Shown: positions 52,066-61,495 of the stretch, one piece after another
How the letters are laid out: every line of letters begins with the position of its first letter
Position numbering within the stretch: the first letter of the stretch is position 1
NCBI RefSeq assembly: GCF_000092285.1
Contig: NC_014100.1
Location: 806,001-870,000 of the forward strand
Reading direction: 5' to 3'
DNA from: Caulobacter segnis ATCC 21756
GTDB taxonomy: Bacteria; Pseudomonadota; Alphaproteobacteria; Caulobacterales; Caulobacteraceae
Length of the DNA: 64,000 nucleotides
Translations under genes and position numbers: made by a program
Notes under the pieces: generated by a model
Told to the model about the DNA's origin: nothing
The model's database searches: none
Seen by the model: only the letters and a program-made list of their open reading frames with translations

Positions 52066-53409
52066 TCACAAAGCCGGCTTGGTGATGACGTTCAGCTCGA
52101 TCGAAGGGGTCTGGTCGCGCTGGTGGTGGGTGACTTGCAGCGACTGGATCGCGCCCTTGGGGAGGGCGGTGGCGTCGAAGCCTGGAGGCGGCGCTTGTCC
52201 GTCCAGCAGCACGCGGACCTGCGGGGAGTTCAGCCGGCCCTTGACCCGGACATCGCCGTGATACGTCCAGACCTGCCCGTCCTCGGGCCTGAGCCGGCCG
52301 TCGACCACCTCGGTGTTGGTCACGCGGACATAGTCGGAGCGGATGTCGAGGCGCAGGCCCTTTCCGTCGGTGATCACGCTGCGGCTGCTCGCGCCGCCGC
52401 CGTCGGCCTGCTCGGCCAGGGCCATCGAGCCGGTGGCGGTGGCTCCGGCGGCCAGCAGGCCGATCAGAGCGATGAGGGCGCGACGGGCGCGGCTGGCCCG
52501 CGCGCGGGGCTCGGTGATGGCTTGCAGGCGCATGAGGGTCAGTCTCCGTCCCCGGCCGGTGAAGGCGGGATGCAGGGTGGGCGCGGCGCGGGCGCGCAGC
52601 ACGGTGATCAGGGTCTCGGCGTAGGTCTTGCGGACCGCGGGCGCGGCGCCGTCCAGCGCCAGGGCGTCGGCCACTTCTTCGCGGGCGGCGGCGGCGCGAG
52701 CGCGCAGGAGAGCGTAGGGCGGGGCCATCCAGAACAGGCCGCCCAGCAGGTGCTCGAACAGCATCCGCCAGTTGTCGCCGCGCTTGAGGTGCGCCAGCTC
52801 GTGGGCGCAGACGGGCACGAGGCGGTCGATGTCCAGGGGCTCGGCCAGGGCGCGGGGCAGCAGGATGACCGGCGTCGACAGGCCCGCCAGCAAGGGCTGG
52901 TCGAGGTCGTCGCTGATCCTGACCTCCGGTCGGCCGGTGTCGAGGCGGCGCGCGGCGGCGCGGACGGCCAGGGTGAGGTCGTTCGGCGCCGGGCGGGCGG
53001 CCTTGGCGATCCGCCGCAGCCGCACGCGCCCCATCACATCGCGGGCGCCCGCGACGACCAGGCCGCCCAGGGCGCCCAGGATCAGGGCCGCGCCGAGCGT
53101 CTCGGCGGCGTCGAAGCCGGACAGCGCCCGTCCCGAGACCGCGCTGAGCGTCGAGGCCGCGCTGGCGAAGGTGCTGGAGGCCATGGCCGCCTGGTAGACC
53201 GGGGCGGTGGCTTCTTCGGGCAAGGCCGCCACGCCCACCATCAAGGCCAGCGCCGCCGGCGGCAGACACACAGCTTGGCTCCAGGCCCGCGCGCGCGCCT
53301 GAGGATCGGCGGTCAGGGTCTCGGCCGCCCGTCCCAGCAGCCAGCCCAGGCCCGACGCTGGCCAGGCGGCGACCAGGCCCAGGGCGGTGGAGGCGAGAAG
53401 CGCGTCCAT
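52066..53409 (-). CDS. M56-family membrane metallopeptidase (BlaR1-type), first copy
   Basis: 447 residues, paralogous to the gene that follows. Zinc motif VCAHELAHLKRGDNW, AREEVADALAL, and four or so helices (ALGLVAAWPASGLGWLLG, LGAALILGALGGLVVAGA). The periplasmic tail ends VLLDGQAPPPGFDATALPKG, AIQSLQVTHH, IELNVITKPAL, the same domain as in the second copy. The ATG overlaps the blaI stop (TGATG), so the two are translationally coupled. Probably senses an envelope signal and inactivates BlaI. Confidence 0.9.
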   Translation of the reverse strand: MDALLASTALGLVAAWPASGLGWLLGRAAETLTADPQARARAWSQAVCLPPAALALMVGVAALPEEATAPVYQAAMASSTFASAASTLSAVSGRALSGFDAAETLGAALILGALGGLVVAGARDVMGRVRLRRIAKAARPAPNDLTLAVRAAARRLDTGRPEVRISDDLDQPLLAGLSTPVILLPRALAEPLDIDRLVPVCAHELAHLKRGDNWRMLFEHLLGGLFWMAPPYALLRARAAAAREEVADALALDGAAPAVRKTYAETLITVLRARAAPTLHPAFTGRGRRLTLMRLQAITEPRARASRARRALIALIGLLAAGATATGSMALAEQADGGGASSRSVITDGKGLRLDIRSDYVRVTNTEVVDGRLRPEDGQVWTYHGDVRVKGRLNSPQVRVLLDGQAPPPGFDATALPKGAIQSLQVTHHQRDQTPSIELNVITKPAL

Positions 53410-53783
53410 CAGCGAAGCTCCCCTGGCTTGGCGGCGTTGAGCAGGGCTTCCAGCTCCTCGATCTCGTCCTTGGACAGGATCTGGCTGCCGGCGAAGGCCG
53501 AGGCGGGCAGGCGGCCGTCGATCTCGAGCAGGCCGCGCAGGCGGTTCAGCACCCCGCCGATCACGTCGACCTTGCCCGTCTTGGCTTCATAGACCGCCAG
53601 GCCATGGACCGAGCGGCGAACCAGCAGGCCCTTGGCCACCATCCGCTCCAGCACGGTGCGCGTGGTCGAGGCGCTCCAGCCCAGCTCGGGCTCGATCAGG
53701 CCTTGCGCCTCGCGCGCGCTCATCGCGCCGCCGCGCCAGAAGGCTTTCAGCACTTCCAGCTCCAGGTCGGACGGTTCGGTCAT
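53409..53783 (-). CDS. BlaI/MecI/CopY-family transcriptional repressor
   Basis: 124 residues. The N-terminal winged helix LELEVLKAFWRGGAMSAREAQGLI, GWSASTTRTVLERMVAKGLLVRR is followed by a C-terminal dimerisation helix. In BlaI the protein represses the operon until cut by BlaR1. Start at 53783 follows AAGGAG. A perfect BlaI-type operator lies 30 bases upstream. Operon blaI-M56-M56. Confidence 0.93.
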   Translation of the reverse strand: MTEPSDLELEVLKAFWRGGAMSAREAQGLIEPELGWSASTTRTVLERMVAKGLLVRRSVHGLAVYEAKTGKVDVIGGVLNRLRGLLEIDGRLPASAFAGSQILSKDEIEELEALLNAAKPGELR

Positions 53784-53812
53784 CCGGCGTCTCCTTGATG
53801 TCGCGAGTACGT

Positions 53813-53822
53813 TACAAATGTA
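53813..53822. promoter_or_regulatory. BlaI-type operator
   Basis: TACAAATGTA, a palindrome of the form TACA-N2-TGTA recognised by BlaI/MecI repressors, 30 bases before the blaI start. Confidence 0.7.
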
Positions 53823-53919
53823 GCGCGTGCGCGTCAAGCGTGGTGATCGTTGTTCGATGATGACAGCCAAGTCTGTTTGATTTACGACTGTAGAATAAAT
53901 TTATAGACGTGAGTTTTTC

Positions 53920-54410
53920 ATGGCTACTGGACCCTCTCTGGTCGGCAAGCTGCCTGTCGAAGTTCGGGCGCATCAGCGCTGGCGACGCGTGGGGCTCGCG
54001 GTCGGCCTGGTGGTTGTGCTGGTCGCGGGCGCTCAGGTCATGGCGCGCCGGGACCGCGCGGAGGGGAGGCCCGCAGGGACGCTGCCTGGCGGCGGCTCGC
54101 CGGCCCGTCATGTCCCGCGCTCGAGCCGAAAATCTTCCGAGCCCAGGCGCGGTATCCCCAGGCGACACCTTACGACGAGGTGCTTTACCGGCGATTTGGC
54201 GGGGCGATGACCTGCACCCACCTGGTGGATCGTGTTGGCGGCGCCAAGCTCCGCTACCAGGTTTGCAAGTTCAGCGCGCCTGAGTATCTCGCCGTGGCCC
54301 AGGAGGGAATGGAGCGGTTCTACGACCTGTCGAACGGACGATCCGCCGCGATCACCGTGAAGAAGGACCAGATCAGCTGTATCGTCATCTCGCCGTTCAA
54401 GGTGAAATAG
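53920..54410 (+). pseudogene. Membrane-anchored hypothetical protein, probably frameshifted
   Basis: Frame 1 from 53920 gives MATGPSLVGKLPVEVRAHQR and a membrane helix (VGLAVGLVVVLVAGAQVMA), then degenerates. A second frame, one base back, carries EPKIFRAQARYPQATPYDEV, VLYRRFGGAMTCTHLVDRVG and continues with a coding-like sequence to KVK at 54410. Neither frame alone looks like a full protein; the two together look like a short protein with one N-terminal helix and a periplasmic domain. The shift must lie between about 54050 and 54120. It could be a true mutation or a sequencing error in the GC-rich stretch. Confidence 0.5.
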
Positions 54411-54432
54411 CGCTTGCCTCGCCCGCAATGTC

Positions 54433-54456
54433 ATAGCTAGCTATATAGCGTGCTAT
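54433..54456. promoter_or_regulatory. Probable MarR operator
   Basis: A palindrome GCTATATAGC at 54440-54449, flanked by ATAGC on one side and GCTAT on the other. It lies 17-40 bases before the MarR-GNAT start, where autorepression by MarR proteins is common. Confidence 0.5.
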
Positions 54457-54472
54457 TGATTGGAGGTTGCGG

Positions 54473-55435
54473 GTGAAGGCCGATCTTCTGGCGAGCTATG
54501 GCGTGGGTTTCCTGGGCAGCCGGCTCAAGCGTCTGGCCGAGCGGATGCAGGCGGACGCCGCCGAGGTCGCGCGGTCGCTGAACCTGCCGGTGCAGCCGGC
54601 CCAGATGTCGCTGCTGCTGACGATCCGGCTGCATGGCCCGATCGCCGTGGGCGAGCTGGCCGAGCGGCTGCAACTGGCCCAGCCCACCGTCACCCGCGCG
54701 CTGAAGACCCTGGAGGACGACGGCTTCGTCGAGGCCCGCCGCGCGCCGGGCGATGGCCGCACGCGGCGGCTGGCGCTGACGAAGACGGGCGAGGCCCTGT
54801 TGGTTCGGGTCCAGACGCAGCTGCTGCCGCGCATCGAGCCGGCGGCGGCGGAGCTGGTCGAAGGCCTGGACGGCGACTTCATGCAGGGCCTGGCCAAGGT
54901 CGAGCGGCGCCTCGCCGAGGCCTCGCTGCTGAAGCGCATCGAGGCGGCCGGTCCGCCGTCCATGTGGGCGCGCGATTTCTCCGACGACCTGGCCGAGGCC
55001 TTCCACCGCATCAACGCCGAATGGATCGAGGACATGTTCACCCTCGAGGAGAACGACATCGCTCTGCTGTCACGGCCGCGGGAGCTGATCCTCGAAAAGG
55101 GCGGGGTGGTGCTGTTCGCCGAGACGCCGGCGCTGGGCGTGGTCGGGACCTGCGCCCTGATGGTCTCCAAGGACGGCTGGGTCGAGCTGACCAAGATGGG
55201 CGTCTTGAAGAGCGCCCGGGGCCTGAAGGTCGGCGAGTTCCTGCTGGCCAAGACCCTGGAGCGCGCCGCGAGCCTCGGCATGGACAAGATCTATCTGCTG
55301 ACCAACAGGAAGTGCGCCGCGGCCATCCACCTCTACGAGAAGCTGGGCTTCGTCCACGACGCTGAGATCATGCGGACTTTCGGGGCGCGCTATGAGCGGT
55401 GCGACGTGGCGATGGCGTATCGGCCGACGCGATAG
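54473..55435 (+). CDS. MarR-GNAT fusion: transcriptional regulator with acetyltransferase domain
   Basis: 320 residues. The N-terminal half (about 1-150) is a MarR winged helix: LLLTIRLHGPIAVGELAERL, AQPTVTRALKTLEDDGFVEA, GDGRTRRLALTKTGEALL. The C-terminal half (about 190-315) is a GNAT fold: VVGTCALMVSKDGWVELTKM, LKVGEFLLAKTLERAASLG (acetyl-CoA motif A) and NRKCAAAIHLYEKLGF. The GTG at 54473 follows GGAGG by 6 bases. Its last 68 bases overlap the EAL gene on the other strand. The palindrome upstream suggests autoregulation. Substrate of the acetyltransferase unknown. Confidence 0.9.
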   Translation: MKADLLASYGVGFLGSRLKRLAERMQADAAEVARSLNLPVQPAQMSLLLTIRLHGPIAVGELAERLQLAQPTVTRALKTLEDDGFVEARRAPGDGRTRRLALTKTGEALLVRVQTQLLPRIEPAAAELVEGLDGDFMQGLAKVERRLAEASLLKRIEAAGPPSMWARDFSDDLAEAFHRINAEWIEDMFTLEENDIALLSRPRELILEKGGVVLFAETPALGVVGTCALMVSKDGWVELTKMGVLKSARGLKVGEFLLAKTLERAASLGMDKIYLLTNRKCAAAIHLYEKLGFVHDAEIMRTFGARYERCDVAMAYRPTR

Positions 55436-56171
55436 GGGCGGGGACGGCCAGTCCTTCGAACAGCGGCCGGGCCAGCACGTAGCCCTGCATCAAGTCGACG
55501 CCCACGTCGCGCAGGGCGGCCAGCTCGCCGTGGGTCTCGACACCCTCGCAGACGGCCAGGACATCGAGGTCCTTCAACATGGCCAGCAGGTGCGAGACGA
55601 TGGCGCGCTTGGCCCGGTCGCGATCGATGTCGCGGATCAGCTCCATGTCCAGCTTGACGATGTCGGGCTGGTACTTGGCCAGCAGGTTCAGGCCCGCATA
55701 GCCGGCGCCGAAGTCGTCGATCGCCGTCTTGAAGCCCATGGCGCGATAGGTGCGCAGGATTTCCAGCACGTGCTGGGTGTCCAGCGGCTCGTTCTCGGTG
55801 AATTCGAAGATCAGCTTGTCCAGCGGAAAGCCCGTGCGCATCGCCGTCGCCAGGGTCAGGCGGATGCAGGCGCGCGGCTCGTACACGGCGTTGGGCATGA
55901 AGTTGATCGACAGACGCGCGCCGGTCGTGGCCAGCCCCAGGCTCGTCGCCAGCTCGATCGCCTTCACCCGGCACTGCTGGTCGAAGACATAGCGGTTGTG
56001 CTCGGACACCGTCGACAGCACCGACCCGGCGCCCTCGCCGCCAGCCCCGCGCACCAGGGCCTCATGGGCGAAGACCTGGCCCGTCGAGACGTCGACGATG
56101 GGCTGGAACGCCATGGAGAAGGGCGTCTCGAAATCCTGGCCGTCCCGACAGCCGCCACACCCTTGAGCCAC
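55368..56171 (-). CDS. EAL-domain c-di-GMP phosphodiesterase
   Basis: 267 residues, single EAL domain. It hydrolyses c-di-GMP to pGpG. Metal and substrate residues are present: the EAL signature (AHEALVRG), INFMPNAV, FEFTENE, AIDDFGAGYAGLN, KLDMELI, CEGVET. A short Cys-containing N-terminus (GCGGCRDG) precedes it. The start is GTG at 56171 after GGAGAT. It carries no sensor domain. The 3' end overlaps the MarR-GNAT gene tail-to-tail by 68 bases. Confidence 0.92.
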   Translation of the reverse strand: MAQGCGGCRDGQDFETPFSMAFQPIVDVSTGQVFAHEALVRGAGGEGAGSVLSTVSEHNRYVFDQQCRVKAIELATSLGLATTGARLSINFMPNAVYEPRACIRLTLATAMRTGFPLDKLIFEFTENEPLDTQHVLEILRTYRAMGFKTAIDDFGAGYAGLNLLAKYQPDIVKLDMELIRDIDRDRAKRAIVSHLLAMLKDLDVLAVCEGVETHGELAALRDVGVDLMQGYVLARPLFEGLAVPAPIASADTPSPRRTAHSAPRKSA

Positions 56172-56239
56172 GTCCGATCTCCGCTGCGATCGCGCAGGAT
56201 GGGGAAGAAGGGTTGAGGTCGGGTTTAGAAGCTTTGCCG

Positions 56240-57559
<1,320 letters not shown>

Positions 57560-57585
57560 GGCGAACTTCCTTGGAGATCTCTTGC

Positions 57586-57599
57586 ATTGTGATCGCAAT
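57586..57599. promoter_or_regulatory. GntR operator in the divergent promoter
   Basis: ATTGTGATCGCAAT, near-perfect palindrome between the transaminase and gntR starts. Nearly identical, in the other orientation, to the site at 58343. Confidence 0.65.
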
Positions 57600-57637
57600 T
57601 ACGCGTCAACTTGCAAGCCCTTCACGGAAAGTCCGGG

Positions 57638-58309
57638 ATGAAGACCCGCAAGCCGCTCGCCGATCAGACAGCCGTGCACGACCAGGTCTACGAGGCGATC
57701 CGGCAGGCGCTGATCACCGGCCGGATCGCGCCGGGCAAGGGCGTGTCCCTGCGCAGCCTGGCCGCGGAGCTCGGCGTCTCGCCGATGCCGGTGCGCGACG
57801 CCGTGCGGCGGCTGGCGGCCGAGCGCGCCCTGGCGATCAACCCGGCCAACAAGCGCCTGTCCGTGCCCTCGCTCACCGCCGACCGGCTGGAGCAGCTCTC
57901 GCTGGCCCGCCTGTGGGTCGAGCCCGAGCTGGCCGCCCGGGCCGCCGCGCGCGCCGACGCCAGCCTGGTCCGCCAGCTGCAGGCCATCGACGCCGACGTC
58001 GACGAGGCCCTGCGGCTGGGCGACGTCGACCGCTACATGACCGCCAACCACGCCTTCCACTTCGCGATCTACGAGCGCGCCGGGGCCGAGGTGCTGGAGG
58101 CCATGGCCGGCGGGCTGTGGCTGCAGGTCGGGCCGTTCATGCGCGTGGTGTTCGGCCGGGTGGGGGCCGACGGCCTGGCCGCCGACCGCCACGCCGAGGC
58201 GATCGCCGCGCTCAAGGCCAAGGATGCCGACGGCGCCCGGCGCGCCATCGCCGCTGACCTTTCCGAAGGCATGGATAAGATGCGCGCCGCCGTGGAGGCC
58301 ATCACGTGA
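57638..58309 (+). CDS. GntR/FadR-subfamily regulator (FCD domain)
   Basis: 223 residues. Winged helix at about 15-75 (YEAIRQALITGRIAPGKGVS, LRSLAAELGVSPMPVRDAVRRL), then an all-helical FCD ligand domain with HAFHFAIY. It likely represses the divergent transaminase and the dehydrogenase operon that follows, since the same palindrome precedes both. A longer start at 57611 is possible; 57638 gives MKTRKPLADQ. Confidence 0.92.
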   Translation: MKTRKPLADQTAVHDQVYEAIRQALITGRIAPGKGVSLRSLAAELGVSPMPVRDAVRRLAAERALAINPANKRLSVPSLTADRLEQLSLARLWVEPELAARAAARADASLVRQLQAIDADVDEALRLGDVDRYMTANHAFHFAIYERAGAEVLEAMAGGLWLQVGPFMRVVFGRVGADGLAADRHAEAIAALKAKDADGARRAIAADLSEGMDKMRAAVEAIT

Positions 58310-58342
58310 GCGGCCGGCTTGACAGCGGCCAAGCCCGCGCAA

Positions 58343-58356
58343 ACTGTGATCACAAT
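58343..58356. promoter_or_regulatory. GntR operator before the aldehyde dehydrogenase operon
   Basis: ACTGTGATCACAAT; its reverse complement ATTGTGATCACAGT matches the site at 57586 at 12 of 14 positions. It lies 18 bases before the dehydrogenase start. Confidence 0.65.
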
Positions 58357-58373
58357 AAAAGGGATCAGCCCCA

Positions 58374-59864
58374 GTGACCCTGCCCGCCGACATCACCGAA
58401 CGCCTCGCGCGCCTCGCTCTGCCGAGCCAGGCGGTGATCGACGGCGCTCACGTCGACGCGCTGTCGGGCGAGACCTTCGACAATGTCTCGCCGCGCGACG
58501 GTCAGCTGCTGAACAAGGTCGCCGCCTGCCAGAAAGAGGACGTGGCCCTGGCGGTGTTCGCCGCCCGCACGGCCTTCGAGGACGGCCGCTGGCGCGACCA
58601 GGGCCCGCGCGCCAAGAAGGCGGTGCTGTTCCGCCTGGCCGAGCTGATGGAGCGCGACGCCGACGAGCTGGCCCTCTTGGAGAGCCTCGACGTCGGCAAG
58701 CCGATCAGCGACGCCCGCAACGTCGACATCCCCCTCGCGATCAACACCTGCCGCTGGTACGCCGAGGCGCTGGACAAGGTCTATGGCGAGGTCGGGGCTT
58801 CCCCCGTGGATCGCCTGAGCTACGCCGTCCACGAGCCGCTGGGCGTGATCGGGGCGATCGTGCCGTGGAACTTCCCGCTGCACATGGCGATGTGGAAGGT
58901 CGCCCCGGCCCTGGCCATGGGCAATTCGGTGGTGCTGAAACCCGCCGAGGAGTCGCCGCTGACAGCCCTGAAGCTGGGCGCGCTGGCCCTCGAAGCGGGG
59001 CTGCCGGCGGGGGTCCTGAACGTCGTCCCCGGCTTTGGCGCGGTCACCGGCGAGGCCCTGGCTTTGTCGATGGACGTCGACATGATCGCCTTCACCGGCT
59101 CGGGCCCGGTGGGCCGCAAGCTGATGGAATATTCCGCGCGCTCGAACCTGAAGCGGATCAGCCTGGAGTTGGGCGGCAAGTCGCCCCAGATCGTGTTCGC
59201 CGACTGCCCCGACCTGGAAGCCGCCGCCCAGGCCGCCGCCTGGGGCGTGTTCTATAACCAGGGCGAGGTCTGCACCGCCGCCTCGCGCCTCTTGGTCGAG
59301 GCCTCGATCAAGGAGGCCTTCGTCGAGCGCGTCGCCGAGGTCGCCAAGGGCATGAAGGTCGGCGATCCGCTGGATCCCTCGACCCAGTTCGGCGCCATGG
59401 TCAGCGAGCGGCAGATGAACACCGCGCTGGGCTACATCGCCATCGCCGGCAGCCAGGGCGCGCGGCGGGTGCTGGGCGGCGGCCAGGTGCTGAAGGAGAC
59501 CGGCGGCTTCTATGTCGAGCCGACCATCTTCGACCGCCTGCAGCCCAGCCACGCCCTGGCCCGCGAGGAGGTCTTCGGGCCGGTGCTGGGGGTGATGAGC
59601 TTCACCACCGAGGACGAGGCGATCGCCCTGGCCAACGACACTGTCTATGGCCTGGCCGCCGGCCTCTGGACGTCCGACGTCAACCGCGCCCTGCGCGGCG
59701 CGCGGCGGCTGAAGGCCGGGCTCGTCTGGGTCAACGGCTGGGACGCCTGCGACATCACCATGCCGTTCGGGGGCTTCAAGCAGTCGGGCTTCGGCCGCGA
59801 CCGCAGCCTTCATGCGTTGCACAAGTACGCCGACCTGAAGTCGGTGTCCGTGACGCTGAGGTAG
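58374..59864 (+). CDS. Aldehyde dehydrogenase, PuuC-like
   Basis: 496 residues, NAD(P)-dependent. Catalytic Cys in NQGEVCTAASRL, general base Glu in LELGGKSP, and PWNFPLHMAMWKVAPALA. In the glutamylated putrescine pathway this enzyme oxidises gamma-glutamyl-aminobutyraldehyde. GTG start at 58374. First gene of an operon: the next gene starts 4 bases after its stop. Confidence 0.9.
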   Translation: MTLPADITERLARLALPSQAVIDGAHVDALSGETFDNVSPRDGQLLNKVAACQKEDVALAVFAARTAFEDGRWRDQGPRAKKAVLFRLAELMERDADELALLESLDVGKPISDARNVDIPLAINTCRWYAEALDKVYGEVGASPVDRLSYAVHEPLGVIGAIVPWNFPLHMAMWKVAPALAMGNSVVLKPAEESPLTALKLGALALEAGLPAGVLNVVPGFGAVTGEALALSMDVDMIAFTGSGPVGRKLMEYSARSNLKRISLELGGKSPQIVFADCPDLEAAAQAAAWGVFYNQGEVCTAASRLLVEASIKEAFVERVAEVAKGMKVGDPLDPSTQFGAMVSERQMNTALGYIAIAGSQGARRVLGGGQVLKETGGFYVEPTIFDRLQPSHALAREEVFGPVLGVMSFTTEDEAIALANDTVYGLAAGLWTSDVNRALRGARRLKAGLVWVNGWDACDITMPFGGFKQSGFGRDRSLHALHKYADLKSVSVTLR

Positions 59865-59868
59865 CCCC

Positions 59869-61314
59869 ATGACCACTCTGAATCTCGTTGAAACCGACGC
59901 CTTCATCGACGGCCTCTGGGTCCAGGGCGACAAGACCTTCGACGTGCTCAATCCCGCCGACGGAACGGTGATCGCCAAGGTCGCCGACCTCGGTGAGAGC
60001 GAGACGACCCTGGCCATCGACGCCGCCCATCGCGCCTTCCCGGCCTGGGCCGCGCGGACGGCCAAGGAGCGCGGCGCGATCCTGCGCAAGTGGAGCGACC
60101 TGATGCTCGCCCACGCCGACGACCTGGCCCGCCTGATGACCGCCGAGCAGGGCAAGCCGCTGGCCGAAGCCAAGGGCGAGGTGTCCTACGGGGCGGCGTT
60201 CATCGACTGGTTCGCCGATGAGGCCAAGCGCGCCTACGGCCACACCATCCCGACCCCAATGCCCGGCAAGCGCCTGGCCTCGATCAAGCAGCCGGTCGGC
60301 GTGTGCGCGGCCATCGCGCCGTGGAACTTCCCGATCGCCATGATCACCCGCAAGGTCGGGCCGGCCCTGGCCTCGGGCTGCACCGTGGTGGTCAAGCCGG
60401 CGGCCGAGACGCCGCTGTGCGCGCTCGCCATCGCGCGCCTGGCGATCGAGGCGGGCGTGCCGGCCGGCGTGCTGAACGTGGTGACGACCACCCATTCCAG
60501 CGCCGTCGGCAAGACGCTGTGCGAGGACGGCCGGGTGCGGAAGCTGTCGTTCACTGGCTCCACCCCGATTGGCAAGGTGCTGTACGAACAGTGCGCCGGC
60601 ACGATGAAGAAGCTGTCGCTGGAGCTGGGCGGCAACGCGCCCTTCATCGTCTTCGACGACGCCGATCTGGAGGCCGCCGTCGACGGCGCCATCGCCTCCA
60701 AGTACCGCAACACCGGCCAGACCTGCGTCTGCGCCAATCGCCTCCTCGTGCAGTCGGGCATCCACGACGCCTTCGTCGCGCGCCTCGCGGAAAAGGTCGC
60801 GGCGATGAAGGTCGGGCCCGGGACCGGCGAGGGCGTCCAGATCGGTCCGCTGATCAACGAGAAGGCCATCCAGAAGGTCGAGGCCCTGGTCCGCGAGGCC
60901 GTGGCCGGCGGCGCCAAGGCGGTGGTCGGCGGCGACCGCCATTCGCTGGGCGGCCTCTTCTACCAGCCTACCGTGCTGTCGGGCGCGACGCCCGAAATGC
61001 GCCTGTTCAACGAGGAGATCTTCGGCCCGGTCGCGCCGGTCGTGAAGTTCGAGACGGAGCAGGAAGCGATCGATCTAGCCAACGCCACGCCCTTTGGCCT
61101 GGCGTCCTACTTCTACAGCCGTGATGTCGCCCGCTGCTGGCGCGTGGCCGAGAAGATCGAGGCCGGCATGGTCGGGATCAACGAAGGCCTGATCTCCACC
61201 GAGGTCGCGCCGTTCGGCGGGGTCAAGGAAAGCGGCCTGGGCCGCGAGGGCTCGTCCGAGGGGCTCGAGGAGTATCTGGAGACCAAGTACCTGTGCTTTG
61301 GCGGGGTGGGATGA
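59869..61314 (+). CDS. gabD: Succinate-semialdehyde dehydrogenase (GabD-like)
   Basis: 481 residues. Catalytic Cys in NTGQTCVCANR and Glu in LELGGNAPFIVF. The GabD-specific patterns MTAEQGKPLAEAKGEV, FIDWFADEAKRAYG and GVKESGLGREG are present. It oxidises succinate semialdehyde to succinate, feeding GABA carbon into the TCA cycle. Four bases after the preceding dehydrogenase. Confidence 0.94.
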   Translation: MTTLNLVETDAFIDGLWVQGDKTFDVLNPADGTVIAKVADLGESETTLAIDAAHRAFPAWAARTAKERGAILRKWSDLMLAHADDLARLMTAEQGKPLAEAKGEVSYGAAFIDWFADEAKRAYGHTIPTPMPGKRLASIKQPVGVCAAIAPWNFPIAMITRKVGPALASGCTVVVKPAAETPLCALAIARLAIEAGVPAGVLNVVTTTHSSAVGKTLCEDGRVRKLSFTGSTPIGKVLYEQCAGTMKKLSLELGGNAPFIVFDDADLEAAVDGAIASKYRNTGQTCVCANRLLVQSGIHDAFVARLAEKVAAMKVGPGTGEGVQIGPLINEKAIQKVEALVREAVAGGAKAVVGGDRHSLGGLFYQPTVLSGATPEMRLFNEEIFGPVAPVVKFETEQEAIDLANATPFGLASYFYSRDVARCWRVAEKIEAGMVGINEGLISTEVAPFGGVKESGLGREGSSEGLEEYLETKYLCFGGVG

Positions 61315-61339
61315 CGTTCTCTCAGCCCCAACAAATACA

Positions 61340-61473
61340 CCCGTCATTCCCGCCCTTGTGGCGGGAACCCCTCTGTCCGCCGCGAGGGCAGGAGGGGCGG
61401 ACCGCAGGCGGTCCGCTGGCGCCGTACGTACGGGCTGAACCAGGGGTTCCCGCCACAAGGGCGGGAATGACGG
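61340..61473. repeat. Intergenic inverted repeat, family B
   Basis: About 33-base near-perfect arms (CCGTCATTCCCGCCCTTGTG and CACAAGGGCGGGAATGACGG with the adjacent GGCGGGAACCCCT / AGGGGTTCCCGCC) enclosing GCGGACCGCAGGCGGTCCGC. It resembles the element at 16967 in having a GTCATTCCC/GTCATCCCG end. It lies within the operon. Confidence 0.8.
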
Positions 61474-61495
61474 TTGAATGGGGAGGGACGGTGGA

